Shown: piece by piece, positions 1 to 10,262 of the stretch
How the letters are laid out: the number at the start of each line of letters is the position of its first letter
How positions within the stretch are numbered: position 1 is the stretch's first letter
Source: Perkinsus marinus ATCC 50983
Taxonomy: Eukaryota; Perkinsozoa; Perkinsida; Perkinsidae
NCBI RefSeq assembly: GCF_000006405.1
Contig: NW_003202807.1
Coordinates: 14,248-34,544, forward strand
DNA: 20,297 bases
Reading direction: 5' to 3'
The notes under the pieces: generated by a model
Told to the model about the DNA's origin: nothing
What the model saw: the letters and a program-made list of their open reading frames with translations, nothing else
The model's database searches: none
Translations under genes and position numbers: made by a program

Positions 1-829
1 GCGACTATCCGAAATACTCCGGACCTTTCCGTAGGTGTCTTCCAATTCTTCTGCTTGTATCGGATTTACAATTTTGGGGTGGACCTACTCTCCCCTCTTG
101 CTTGTTTTAGGTTGCACCTCCCGACGACTCGTGGTGACTAATCAACTCCGGGTACTCAGCAGGGGCTATATGGGTTGCAGAGAAGTTGCATGATCTGATC
201 TCGAAGCTTTTAGTTGCGAGGCACAGAAAAGCCGTGTACAACGCGGAGATTGTTGTATAGCTCGCCCATCGTAAAGTTCTGACACCTCAAGCCGCACTAG
301 CAATATAGGGACTCATAGTTTGACTTTCTCATCGTCTAAGCTAAATCACAAGCACTATTGCCGAGCTCGAATAGGGGTCATTCAGCAAGTCTACTACGAG
401 CTCTGTGGCAGATATAGTTTATTCGAATGCACTTTATACGCAATAGTAATTTTGTTGAAGTGGGATAATAAATTGACAATAATGAAAAAAATATCCAAAC
501 ACGATTATACTATGGCCTACTCGGTGACGAGAGCGGACTAAGGTATACAACTGAGCCGGCGGCCAACATCAGGCTTTGTGAACTATTGCTAGCGTGCGAA
601 GACTGAGATCCCAGAAGATCTTAGTCGAAAATCTACATCTTCGGCAGCCAATCACGTCTTTTCGCAAAGCCATTTTCGCAGATAACGAACTATTTCAAAG
701 TGACATCAGGAAAGAACCTCGGATATAACGGTTGTAACTTCGCTAGGTTTATTGTGTCTTCAATAATTTGTAATCGACACTCAGCTGACCCAGCCTTCGT
801 TTGATTACTAGGTCTTCTCGCCGCAATTG
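1..829. other. Left-edge stretch with no recognised gene
   Basis: I read both strands and see no domain, RNA gene or convincing long frame. The longest open frame (320-541, 73 codons) has no recognisable motif. It may be the far, badly decayed end of the minus-strand retroelement remains that begin near 830, because that element's RNase H and integrase parts would lie in this direction, but I could not recognise them. Confidence 0.5.
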
Positions 830-2660
830 TCTCAGCGTGGTTCATGCTCATCGAGCGCTCTACGCCATGGAATAACCAGGCTGTTGATGTCTCGTAACAC
901 GGCTTCCGATCCCATCGTATCCACGGTTTGATCCTATTGGTTGGCGAAATCTCTTACAGCAGGACCCCCTCGTTCTTTAACATCTTTAGATAATTGAGCG
1001 CATTTAGCTAATATCGTATATCTGATCTCGCTGATCTCGCTCGATATCTGTGTCTTTAAGTGAGCACGAGAATTATTTAAATACGCGAACCTCTCTAATG
1101 CTCGTGCATCAGGTCTTAGCCATTCAAGTATGGGGTAGTGGGAACACTCTAGTGTAGCTACCCATGATTGTAAATGAAAATTTTTTTACTTAATAGGAGT
1201 TGGGTTGCTCTTTTCTTCCATTGTGGGTAAGAAAGACGTTGCAAGCCTGAGACTCTGGCTGTTTCAGGCTCCTCGGGTGCTTTCAAACCAAACCTGTTTG
1301 CTCACAATGCTCTTTTAACGTCTTAGTTGAGATTCCGGGACCTGTAGATTGTCGGAAAAGGGCTTTAACCCTCCATCTAAGTGTTCAAAAAGTGCCTTCA
1401 TTTTCCCCGAGAATGAAATCAATCACAGCTCTGATAACTCTTGCAGCAATATGTACTCCAAACGCTCTAATTCCCAGTAGGAAATGATTCCATCTTCCTC
1501 AACTATCTGCGTCTCTTGATACTTAGCACACTCTGGTGCAATTTGAATGCAAAGATATGCTTTTCGAATATCCGAGAGGAGGTGATTCTCTCGGTGTTTA
1601 CCCTCTTTGCTGTATCCTCGCAATTGTCGAAGGTTGGCATCACAAGTTATGTGTTCTGTCTCATTGTCTCATAACAAGTACCTATTGATCGGTTTGTAGG
1701 TGGATGTCAAGTCTTCTTTTCGTGCCGGCTTAGTATAGCGCTGCTGTTGCCAAAGGCGTAACCCTTCTCGCCAGAGTTTGTGTGTTTCTGGGAGGTACTT
1801 ACTAAATTGTTGTTTGTATACCGGTGGCCAATGCGCGAGCTCTGGCTGCGTCACTTTTCCATATCTAGGAACACTCCCAGAATTGAGAGCCATCTGGACG
1901 CCTATAACGGACCACACTGAAATCTTTTCTTCGAATATCCCCCGTAGGTACGAGATGGTTACTTTGCGAGGTAATCGCAAAGGCAGAGGTTGACTAGGTT
2001 GATATTGTTCACGATATGTCTCCGGCAAGGAGTCCGTGCCACGGACACAATAAAAGAGGGGTTACCTCCTTGGTGTTGTTTGAAAGCAGTTCCTACGACT
2101 GCATGTAGCGGCCTTTACCTTTGGCTTTTCCTTTTTTGCCTCACTCCCCTTGCCTTTTTCCTTTATATTTTCTTCATTTTGGGAATGTTAAGAAAACTGG
2201 CCCTGTAGGAGAATATTGAGTAGTTGCAACAACTGTAACAGCCGTTTTTGACAAAATATCATCATAGGCGTTTCGTGCCAGGTGAAGCAACTGACCACAT
2301 CCTGTCAAGCATACATGACAATAGTTAGGCTTTCGATGAATGATTCTCCGAGCGGAGGTTGTACACATAGGCTTTTCAAACTTTATCGTGGGCCTTCAAG
2401 TCAGGGAATGATTGATGGACCATCTTGCTCACTCGGACTACAGCAACATCAATTGAATCAAAGTCCGAGAGCTGCAACCGGTACAAGCCTTTCCAAAGTT
2501 ACCATATCGACGGCGAAAGGCATCTTGAGCAATATCTACTTGAACATTAGCAGGCTTTGTCGATTGGCCCAATACAGTAGGGACTGTAGAGTACGATATC
2601 GGGATGAACGAAGACTTGCGTAAAGTGTTCAGACCGCTCGAATTTGTGCTCGGGACCACT
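830..2660 (-). mobile_element. Element C: decayed LTR-type retroelement with RT remains
   Basis: On the minus strand the stretch reads as pieces of a pol polyprotein in the expected order. Near 2450-2500 there is a short CTGCSSRTLI-like stretch that could be a protease active-site relic. Near 1669-2028 lies a region ending in a KPINRYL motif, as at the start of reverse transcriptase (RT). Near 1423-1623 lies an RT core with SDIRKAYLCIQI, comparable to the first-aspartate block of RT. Near 1200-1320 comes an ETARV-x-GLQ-like segment, and near 960-1150 a YPILEWLRP-like segment of the kind found after the RT palm. No LTRs are visible. The element is broken, with several breaks, and looks old. 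Superfamily is uncertain; Ty3/Gypsy-like or BEL/Pao-like are both possible. Confidence 0.55.
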
Positions 2661-2801
2661 TCTTGAGAGCTTAGCGGAGCGTTGCGGCAGTGAGATCACC
2701 TCAGTAACGAGAGACTATGCAAACCTTGAACGCGCCGCGAAGAGCACACAATCTGCACGTGCATACGCACACATGCGTGCAAGATATGTGTGCGGCCATC
2801 C
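2661..2801. other. Short unassigned stretch before the tandem units
   Basis: This separates element C from the first repeat unit. A plus-strand frame is open here and has an amphipathic look, but it runs straight into the repeat at 2802 and has no recognisable motif. It contains a CA/TG-rich patch around 2755-2795. Confidence 0.4.
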
Positions 2802-3032
2802 CACGGAACTTAACCTAACAACTCCTTGTTTCCATGTGCAGCAGCAATGCACCACTGGCCTGATGCGCTTTGACCACACCCACCCAACCCGGGGGATGTG
2901 TGCCGGGCCCGTATCGGTGTGCAACAAGTGAGACCTAGTTCGCACCATGCGGTCCCTGCCACATAGAACCTTCGGCGCATTCGTAGGTCATGGATTCCCC
3001 GATTGCCGATCTACAGATTAGACAAGAAAACT

Positions 3033-3080
3033 ACTAGTCTGAGACTAGTGACAACGTTGAACGTTGCTTGATTGGCAATC
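3033..3080. repeat. Three adjacent perfect short palindromes (copy 1)
   Basis: Three inverted repeats follow one another: ACTAGTC-TGA-GACTAGT (3033-3049), CAACGTT-G-AACGTTG (3052-3066) and GATTG-G-CAATC (3070-3080). The stems are perfect, of 7, 7 and 5 bp, with loops of 3, 1 and 1 nt. All three are unchanged in the second unit (8454-8501). Their role is unknown; transcript-end hairpins, a recombination relic or a structured RNA are possible. Confidence 0.7.
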
Positions 3081-3129
3081 TCGCGTACACTTGGAAATCC
3101 AGCCTTCGCTGAATGGCGCAGGACGCCGA

Positions 3130-5353
3130 CTATACCGAGGAGAAGACCTTCAACAACGCCAATGTGTGCCAATAACCTGCCCTTGTATAGCCATCAATCT
3201 CATCCTTATAACTCTCCCCTCCTTCAGGCTTCAGCTTGCCAATCATAGCACCAGAGTAGTTGTATTGTTGTTGGCGGGTCCTCTTACCATTCTCATTCAT
3301 GGGAATCGAAAACTCGAAGCAATAACGTTGTTGAGGTACGTCACGGTCTTCATCATCTGGCTCTCGAACGCTCATCTTATAATCAGAGCACTACTCACCG
3401 ACTGCCAGTTCTTGAGCTTATCAATAGCAGCGTCTACAGCGTCTACAGCTCTTAGATTGACGCAATACCATCACTGGGAGACTGGCACACAGTGGTATAA
3501 GTCTGGTTCGACCAGATATCTTCACCATCATTGAGTACGGCCACAAGGTCTCCGTGATAATCTTGGAAAATTTTCAATTCGAGCAACTTTGGAGGCTAAA
3601 ACTGAACCATCATCTTATCATCAAGGATAATCTCAGTGCCTAGACGCTTCATACCGTCTAGACCAATGATGGCCTTAGGACTCAGCTTGTCTAATACGAG
3701 ATATTGTAGAATAGGGTCGCCCAACACTGGTTTATCTGTTGAAAGATATAGTTTGAAGCATCTAGTAGCTTTAAGAGTCGTATCATTCACCTGCGATGAT
3801 ACATGAGGAGTAGGAAGGTCTGCAATAGTGGTCGACAAGCAAGAACATATTTCTTCAGCCAGGATACTATCAATGTACTTACGCTTCGCACCAGTATCCA
3901 ACGCCTTAAGAGAACAACTCTAAGCTACATTGGCAGGTGATGCGGCCTTAAAATCTACTGTCATGGAGTCGAAAATTTGGATAGGCTCCACATAGTAAAA
4001 GCCCACTGCTTTGAGAGGATCGGTCGCACTGTCAGTTACGAGATTGTGCATAGGGCAATTTTTAGAGATATGCCCTTCTCGTCGACACTTGTAACATATC
4101 ATTGTCCGAGTCGTAGAAGGCGAGAACGAAGTAGCCTCACCAGCTGGCTTCGGAGTAGGCGCTATAGTCACAGTGGAAATTGGACCAATATCAGAAATAT
4201 CCTTAGGACGCGTCGGTTCACCACGTGACGTGTCCTTGGTATGAGCATACCTGCACCGATCACCGAAGCGGCAAGCATCTGTGCTCGCAAATGCTTTGCA
4301 CTTGCCTCTATTTTTGTCATCAGCCTTTCGGTTTATGGAGTCACTGCTCCTACCAAGAATACCAAGCCGATTCATCTCCTCTTCTCGACTAATACTCTTA
4401 GAGATGAACTGGTCGACCTTCAGGTTAGTACGGTCTAATGCCCATAAAGCGAGCTTCAGTCCTCGTCGAAAAATAGCCTTGACTTCATCATCTTTTGGTG
4501 CCATATCCAACAGCTCACGTTCAGCACGCAGATCTCTCAGTCACTCAGCGAAGTCAGCCACAGACTCATCTCGTCGCTGCTTCAGGTTAACCCAGTTCAT
4601 GAGCAGAGGCTCTCGTGTCACCTGGAAGTCATAATTAGTCGCTCTAGTCCACCGTGTATAAATCGCACTAGAATAAGCATCATATGTTCGGGGAATATCA
4701 CGCATATCATCGAGCCATAGCTTCTTCCAAACAGCATGGTCACAGCTTCCTTTGAACGGGGCAATCTCCGGGAGATTCTCGCACATATTAGACTCTCTCC
4801 GGAAGTCCTTCAAAGGGAGCGGACGACTAGTTGCATCAATTGGCAAAGTGGTCGATGTACTTAGCACACGCTCCCCCTTAATAACAGGAGCAACAGTTAG
4901 GCTCTCAACTCAATTCTCATTGAAGTTCAGCTCTAAAGACGAAATCAGCTCACTATGATTCGACATAGAAGTGAGTGTGAGTCCATTACTCACATGATAG
5001 GCTACCGCATATAGGAATGCGCACACAGCGTCCAAATACTTAGGCAGTTTAGTAGAGTCTATAGTGTTAATGTAGCCCGATCGGAACAATTCCTCTGAGA
5101 CATGAGCGTACACGGTGTTCTGAACTACAGAGTCTCCAGAACCCTTCTCCTACTCCTCTAGCTTCTCATACTGGGCGATCCATGCACCTGAGCGAGACGG
5201 TTCAAGGACCAGAACAACCTTAGACTGGAAAAACTGAAAACTGGTCACGTTAGTGTCGAAAACTCCAACCGTAGGTCCCTGCATCGGAGCCAATTGTTGG
5301 AAATCTTCACTAAACGTGAACGCAACGAACCTAGAGGACATATCAAAAAGCAA
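3130..5353 (-). mobile_element. Element A, copy 1: Gag-protease retroelement fossil
   Basis: This is a minus-strand LTR-type retroelement relic that keeps the front half of a Gag-Pol. From its start near 5353 it shows a Gag N-terminal region and a capsid-like segment with QRRDESVADFA (about 4541-4867). A CCCH zinc finger follows (C-x8-C-x5-C-x3-H, CKAFASTDAC...CRYAH, near 4250-4310), then a CCHC zinc knuckle (CYKCRREGHISKNC, near 4055-4105). Next comes an aspartic protease with DTGA at about 3895 and IIGLD at about 3660. Last is the segment that precedes RT (3130-3375, RYCFEFSIP ... GYWHTL), which matches the equivalent part of the nested element's Pol. RT, RNase H, integrase and LTRs are absent. 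It is broken, with a few breaks, more than in copy 2. Confidence 0.75.
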
Positions 5354-5593
5354 TACAACTTATTTATCTTACTTATATCAAATAGAATGACCTAGCCAGA
5401 CTAAACTGAAAAGGCTTAGTAGGATACGGTCACACAAAGATGGTCTTGGTAACGCAATTGGATACAAATAGAGAAGAATGGGAGAATCTAGCTACTAAAC
5501 CTGACAGCAAGTAATAAAAATACTGACTGCTACAGGCTTCGAGCGCAAAGCGCCAAGTGATAAAACATCGCTGGTAAAAGCATAGAAAGTTCT

Positions 5594-5890
5594 TTAATCA
5601 AGTAGTTAAATTGCATGGCTACGGATCGGAAGGTCCGTGGGTCGAATGTCCTCAGATCGCCCAAGTATCTATCGTACCGAACGCCCATGATAATAATGAA
5701 ACTGCTAATGATGAAATCAGTCATCACTAATCAATACTATTGAGATCATCACAAAACTCTGGGAATTTGAGATCTAGAATACATGTCAACTCACCAAGAT
5801 CAGCACACGAAGCTTGCACCCCAAAATTCTAATTCTAGGGCGGCGCCAGGCTGAGTGACTCACATTAAGATTGGCAAGACTAAGCAAGTC
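5594..5890 (+). repeat. tRNA-derived SINE-like sequence 1, copy 1
   Basis: The head (5594-5660) has a tRNA-like layout. An A-box/D-arm-like TCAAGTAGTTAAATTGC is followed by an anticodon-arm-sized spacer and then a B-box-like GTGGGTCGAATGTCC. The tail ends in ACTCACATTAAG...ACTAAGCAAG. Head and tail both match the second unit at 5931-6070, at roughly 70 percent by eye. A tRNA-like head with a shared tail is the layout of RNA polymerase III SINEs. It is too decayed to be a working tRNA: I cannot pair an acceptor stem. Confidence 0.5.
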
Positions 5891-5930
5891 CCTCGCGACC
5901 CAAATATCACTGATATAGTTTGAATGAGTT

Positions 5931-6070
5931 GTCGGTCAAGTAGTTGAAGTACAGTGCTGTCGACCGGGAAGTTCGTGGATCGAACCTTGCGCCCGTCAAT
6001 CTTATTCTAGATTGATGCTAGGAGGAGTGTCTCATATTGAGGTTGGAAAGACTAAGCAAGGTTCTTACAA
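5931..6070 (+). repeat. tRNA-derived SINE-like sequence 2, copy 1
   Basis: The head reads GGTCAAGTAGTTGAAGTAC (A-box/D-arm-like), then GTGGATCGAACC (B-box-like). The tail TCTCATATTGAGG...ACTAAGCAAG corresponds to the tail of the neighbour at 5594-5890. It is shorter than that neighbour because the roughly 170-nt middle body is absent. The two sit in the same orientation about 40 bp apart. Confidence 0.5.
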
Positions 6071-7123
6071 TCGCTGGATGGTTGTAAATTTGCACGATGT
6101 GCGGTTCAGCGCGGAGTACGGAACCCTGCTAATGTGTGATTAGGCTACACCGTTAGTTTGATATCATTTTGTCACGGGTCTACTGTGTTACGGCTGTTAT
6201 ATTGCTTTGTGCGAATTATGGTCTGTGTACTCGTGCTGTCTATTATTCTTGCGTGAACTCAGGCGTCTCATGCACGTTAAATTTTAAGGTTGGTTCTGAA
6301 GTTAGTTCTTCGAATCTTCCCTCGGAACCTGAACTTAGGCACAGGGTCTAAGGTATACGGTTTCATCATTGTATACCTGCTAGTCGCTACGCTTCCATCA
6401 ATAGCTGAGGGATAGTATATTTGTCAAGTGACAGATATCGAGTTCAATAAGTTATGGTACTACGTAAGTAATACTAAGTAATACTCCCCATTTGTGGTAC
6501 TGACCAGAGGTCATAAGAGCTCTAATACTATAGTGGATTACACTGATCATCCTCTACCCGTGTCTAGGATGGTTAAGGTCAAGAGCTAGGCCTCATGAGG
6601 CCCATGAGATGCGGTATGAGAAGTCAATTGAGCCTGGTTTGCACATGCATTCGGGTCTCGAAAACTCTGCTCACCGCACTTTGGCTTGCATGGTCAACAG
6701 TCCAGATCCTCGGTGAAGCGCATCACGAACTTCGTGAATACATAAATCGCAAATACAGTGATGACAAAACTACGTGGCCTCGCAGCCCCCACAGGAGGCT
6801 CCTGTCAGGAGCTAGAGATCCCCCGGAGCAAAGCGACGGGATGTGCTAGTACTATCAGACCTAACGACCAAGACTAGCACCATCGACTGTCACTGTGACG
6901 GATGACTACGTCAGCAGCACGAACTGGACTGAAGGGGGATTCTACGTGATAATGGGAGGGGTTGCACAGAGGTACATCGAATGAGTATGATGATGTGTAC
7001 TCGCCCAAACGAGTGGCCAGCACTCTTGCACTCTTACACTCACTTACTCCTCCCTTATTTTATTGGCAATGAGCGCACAGCAAGTTTGCTCTACCTTGCC
7101 CTTAAACACAATCCTGTTGAATT

Positions 7124-8222
7124 ATGAGCGGTATAATCGAGTCAGAGTTGGATTTCGACCAAGAACGTGAATCGGCCAAGGATTTGCCACCAAATGGTGC
7201 ATCATCCTATCGGTTCTTGAACAACGTGGTCACGACCATCAACAACGACCGTGATGTTCAACAGAGCAAAAATGCGCTCTCTGAGACTGAACTCAGGAAG
7301 CTACGGCAACCAACAACAGCCACTCTCACTATTCTTGGCGTTGGTACATTCGGCTCATATGGTAATGTGACTGGACTTACCCTAATGTCACCCAAGGGGA
7401 AACCCTTGATACTAGACGTCAAGACCTGGCACAAGGAGTGGGGGTTTGCTAAAGAACAGTGGTCAGAGCCATCATTGATGTGCAAACTCCATCGTATGTC
7501 CTTGGCGAAGCTGTCCTTCCCTCTAAGAATTGCTATACTAGTCGCCGTTCACCCCAAGACACAAGCACAGCATGTTTTGGAGATTTGCCTGGCCAATATG
7601 TCCCGGTTGCCGGCTTGGACTACCATAGATATATCTCTCACAGACTGTACAGATGCCAAGAAGGCCGGTATGAAGTTCAACCTTGAGCACTGGTTGCAAG
7701 ATTGTGCCGATGCTTTCAGCCTGATACTCAGCTACCTCGAGTCCGAGTTCATCCTAGCAGACAGCTCTATGCACATCATCCTCTTACATTGGAGCAACTA
7801 TTGGGCAAACCAACCGCACTTGGCTCAAGCTCACAAAATAACATCTATCATAAATCGAAGCGTGACTCCTCTACTTCGACACCAACCACAACATGCCAAT
7901 TTTTCGCGAAGACCGGTCGTTGCAAGTACGGCGAGAAATGTAGATTCGTACATCGAAGTAATAAGGCCGGTGAGTCTCCGGATGCTCCAACCCTAAGCAG
8001 ACCTCACACTACGCAAGCCAAAAGCCAATATGGACAAACCGGAGCTTTTGCGTCGCCTGAAGAATCACTCTGTCGGTAGTACCGACTCGGTACTGCAAAG
8101 AAAAAGGTCACTTCAAGCAAGACTGTCCCAAGCTAAAGAGACTAGACTCGGCGACAGGACCGACAGAGATACCGGAAATGTTGACTCGAAGACTCCTCCT
8201 ATGAAGGCGTCTGAGACGCCTT
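7124..8222 (+). mobile_element. Element B: plus-strand Gag fossil with CCCH finger
   Basis: A 290-codon frame (7124-7996) starts MSGIIESELDFDQE and has the helical, tryptophan-containing look of a retroelement Gag capsid (KTWHKEWGFAKEQW, LEHWLQDCADAF). Overlapping and following it is a CCCH zinc finger (7894-7953, C-x8-C-x5-C-x3-H, CQFFAKTGRC...CRFVH), then a zinc-knuckle-like segment (YCKEKGHFKQDCPK, about 8091-8132). CCCH plus knuckle is the same nucleic-acid-binding layout as in element A, though the capsid parts look unrelated. No protease or Pol follows, because the next repeat unit begins at 8223. It is broken, with at least two breaks. The first 57 bp are repeated at 19045-19100. Confidence 0.65.
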
Positions 8223-8223
8223 C
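8203..8223. repeat. Palindrome at the junction of the two tandem units
   Basis: GAAGGCGTC-TGA-GACGCCTTC is a perfect 9-bp stem with a TGA loop. It ends exactly where similarity to unit 1 begins (base 8223). Its core GTC-TGA-GAC is the same as that of the first palindrome of the trio at 3033-3049. This could be a snap-back product of the duplication, or a pre-existing hairpin that promoted the break. Confidence 0.65.
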
Positions 8224-8453
8224 ACGGAACTTAACCTAACAACTCTTTGTTTCCATGTGGAGCAGCAATGTACCACTGGCCTGATGCGCTTTGACCACGC
8301 CCACCCGACCCGGGGGATGTGTGCCGGGCCCGTATCGGTGTGCAAGAAGTGAGACCTAGTTCGCACCATGCGGTCCCTGCCACATAGAACCTTCGGCGCA
8401 TTCGCAGGTCATGGATTCCCCGATTGCCGATCTACAGATTAGACAATAAAACT

Positions 8454-8501
8454 ACTAGTCTGAGACTAGTGACAACGTTGAACGTTGCTTGATTGGCAAT
8501 C
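8454..8501. repeat. Three adjacent perfect short palindromes (copy 2)
   Basis: This is the second copy of the trio at 3033-3080, base for base identical in all three stems and loops (8454-8470, 8473-8487, 8491-8501). Flanking positions do differ between the units, for example at several sites in 8223-8360. Confidence 0.7.
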
Positions 8502-10048
8502 TCGCGCACACTTGGAAATCCAGCCTTCGCTGAATGGAGCAGGACTCCGACTATACAGAGGAGAAGACCTTCAACAACGCCAATGTGTGCCAATAACCTG
8601 CCCTTGTATAGCCATCAATCTCATTCTTATAACTCTCCCCTCCTTCAGGCTTCAGCTTGCCAATCATAGCACCAGAGTAGTTGTATTGTTGTTGGCGGGT
8701 CCTCTTACCATTCTCATTCATGGGAATCGAAAACTCGAAGCAATAACGTTGTTGAGGTACGTCACGGTCTTCATCATCTAGCTCTCGGACCCTCATCTTA
8801 TAATCAGGAGCACTATTCACCGACTGCCAGTTCTTGAGCTTATCGATAGCAGCGTCTACAGCGTCTACAGCTCTTAGATTGACGCAATACCATCACTGGG
8901 AGACTGGCACACAGTAGAATAAGTCTGGTTCGACCAGATACCTTCACCATCATTGAGTACGGCCACAAGGTCTCCGTGATAATCTTGGAAAATATTCAAT
9001 TCGGGCAACTTTGGAGGCTAAAACTGAACCATCAGCTTATCATCAAGAACAATCTCAGTGCCTAGACGCTTCATACCGTCTAGACCAATGATGGCCTTAG
9101 GACTCAGCTTGTCTAATACGAGATATTGTAGAATAGGGTCGCCCAACACTGGTTTATCTGTTGAAAGATATAGTTTGAAGAATCTAGTAGCCTTAAGAGT
9201 CGTATCATCCACCTGCGATGATACATGAGGAGTAGAAAGGTCTGCAATAGTGGTCGACAAGCAAGAACATATTTCTTCAGCCAGGATACTATCAATGTAC
9301 TTACGCTTCGCACCAGTATCCAACAAGGCCTTAAGAGAACAACTCTGAGCTACATTGGCAGGTGATGCGGCCTTAAAATCTACTGTCATGGAGTCGAAAA
9401 TTCGGATAGGCTCCACATAGTAAAAGCCCACTGCTTTGAGAGGATTGGTTGCATTGTCAGTTACGAGATTGTGCATAGGGCAATTTTTAGAGATATGCCC
9501 TTCTCGTCGACACTTGTAACATATCATTTTCCGAGTCGTAGAAGGCGAGAACAAAGTAGCCTCACCAGCTGGCTTCGGAGTAGGCGCTATAGTCACAGTG
9601 GAAGTTGGACCAATATCAGAAATATCCTTAGGACGCGTCGGTTCACCACGTGACGTGTCCTTGGTATGAGCATACCTGCACCGATCGCCGAAGCGGCAAG
9701 CATCTGTACTCGCAAATGCTTTGCACTTGCCTCCATTTTTGTCATAAGCCTTTCGGCTTATGGAGTCACTGCTCCTACCAAGAATACCAAGCCGATTCAT
9801 CTCCTCTTCTCGACTAATACTCTTAGAGATGAACTGGTCGACCTTCAGGTTAGTACGGTCTAATGCCCATAAAGCGAGCTTCAGTCCTCGTCGAAAAATG
9901 GCCTTGACTTCATCATCTTTTGGTGCCATATCCAACAGCTTACGTTCAGCACGCAGATCTCTCAGTCACTCAGCGAAGTCAGCCACAGACTCATCTCGTC
10001 GCTGCTTCAGGTTAACCCAGTTCATGAGCAGAGGCTCTCGTGTCACCT

Positions 10049-10224
10049 GGAAGTCATAATTAGTCGCTCTAGTCCACCGTGTATAAATCGCACTAGAATA
10101 AGCATCATATGTTCGGGGAATATCACGCATATCATCGGAAGTCATAATTAGTCGCTCTAGTCCACCGTGTATAAATTGCACTAGAATAAGCATCATATGT
10201 TCGGGGAATATCACGCATATCATC
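10049..10224. repeat. Local tandem duplication, 2 x 88 bp
   Basis: Bases 10049-10136 and 10137-10224 are direct repeats that both begin GGAAGTCATAATTAGTCGCT and end CGCATATCATC. They differ at about one position (AAATCG versus AAATTG). Unit 1 has a single copy (about 4627-4714), so the duplication arose after the two units separated. Confidence 0.85.
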
Positions 10225-10262
10225 GAGCCATAGGTCCTTCCAAACAGCATGGTCACAGCTTC

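Larger units (their letters stand above)
5354..7123. other. Shared head region between divergent Gag fossils, copy 1
   Basis: This 1.77-kb stretch lies between the minus-strand Gag of element A and the plus-strand Gag of element B, so the two Gags diverge from it. It carries two SINE-like sequences (5594-5890 and 5931-6070). Its right part has several short perfect palindromes: GGTATAC...GTATACC (6352-6377), the 14-bp GGCCTCATGAGGCC (6589-6602), GCTCCTG-T-CAGGAGC (6798-6812) and GTCAC-T-GTGAC (6889-6899). It presumably held the promoters or leaders of one or both elements. I cannot identify LTR borders in it. Frames at 6169-6351 (TTG start) and 6595-6849 show no recognised domain. Confidence 0.55.
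2802..8222. repeat. Tandem composite unit 1 (A minus / head / B plus)
   Basis: The sequence from 2802 to about 7180 recurs at 8223 to about 19100, apart from a nested element and small insertions in the second copy. Matching blocks include the palindrome trio, the Gag-protease fossil, the two SINE-like sequences, the 6071-7123 head, and the start of Gag B. The left limits are sharp: similarity begins at CACGGAACTT in both copies (2802 and 8223). The two copies abut directly, so this is a tandem duplication rather than two scattered insertions. Divergence is uneven: about 6 differences in the first 138 bp, but far fewer in much of the head region. Unit 1 alone keeps the body of Gag B. Confidence 0.8.

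Noticed and set aside
2644-2931. Plus-strand frame of 95 codons with an amphipathic look.
   Set aside because: It crosses the sharp repeat border at 2802, so it cannot be one ancestral protein.
3064-3534. 156-codon plus-strand frame.
   Set aside because: It is the shadow of the minus-strand pre-RT segment of element A and is shorter in the second unit.
5613-5622. ATGGCTACGG in SINE-like sequence 1 is the reverse complement of the first part of the spliced leader (CCGTAGCCAT).
   Set aside because: It covers only 10 bases, on the opposite strand, and falls in the anticodon-arm region of a tRNA-like head; a chance match of this length is plausible in 20 kb.
6595-6849. 84-codon frame with the same translation in both units (also 18516-18770).
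   Set aside because: Sameness is explained by the recent tandem duplication; no domain or plausible gene signals.
7820-7829. TTGGCTCAAG inside Gag B resembles the 3' end of the spliced leader.
   Set aside because: It is 10 bases within a coding frame (LAQAH) with no match upstream of it, so probably coincidence.
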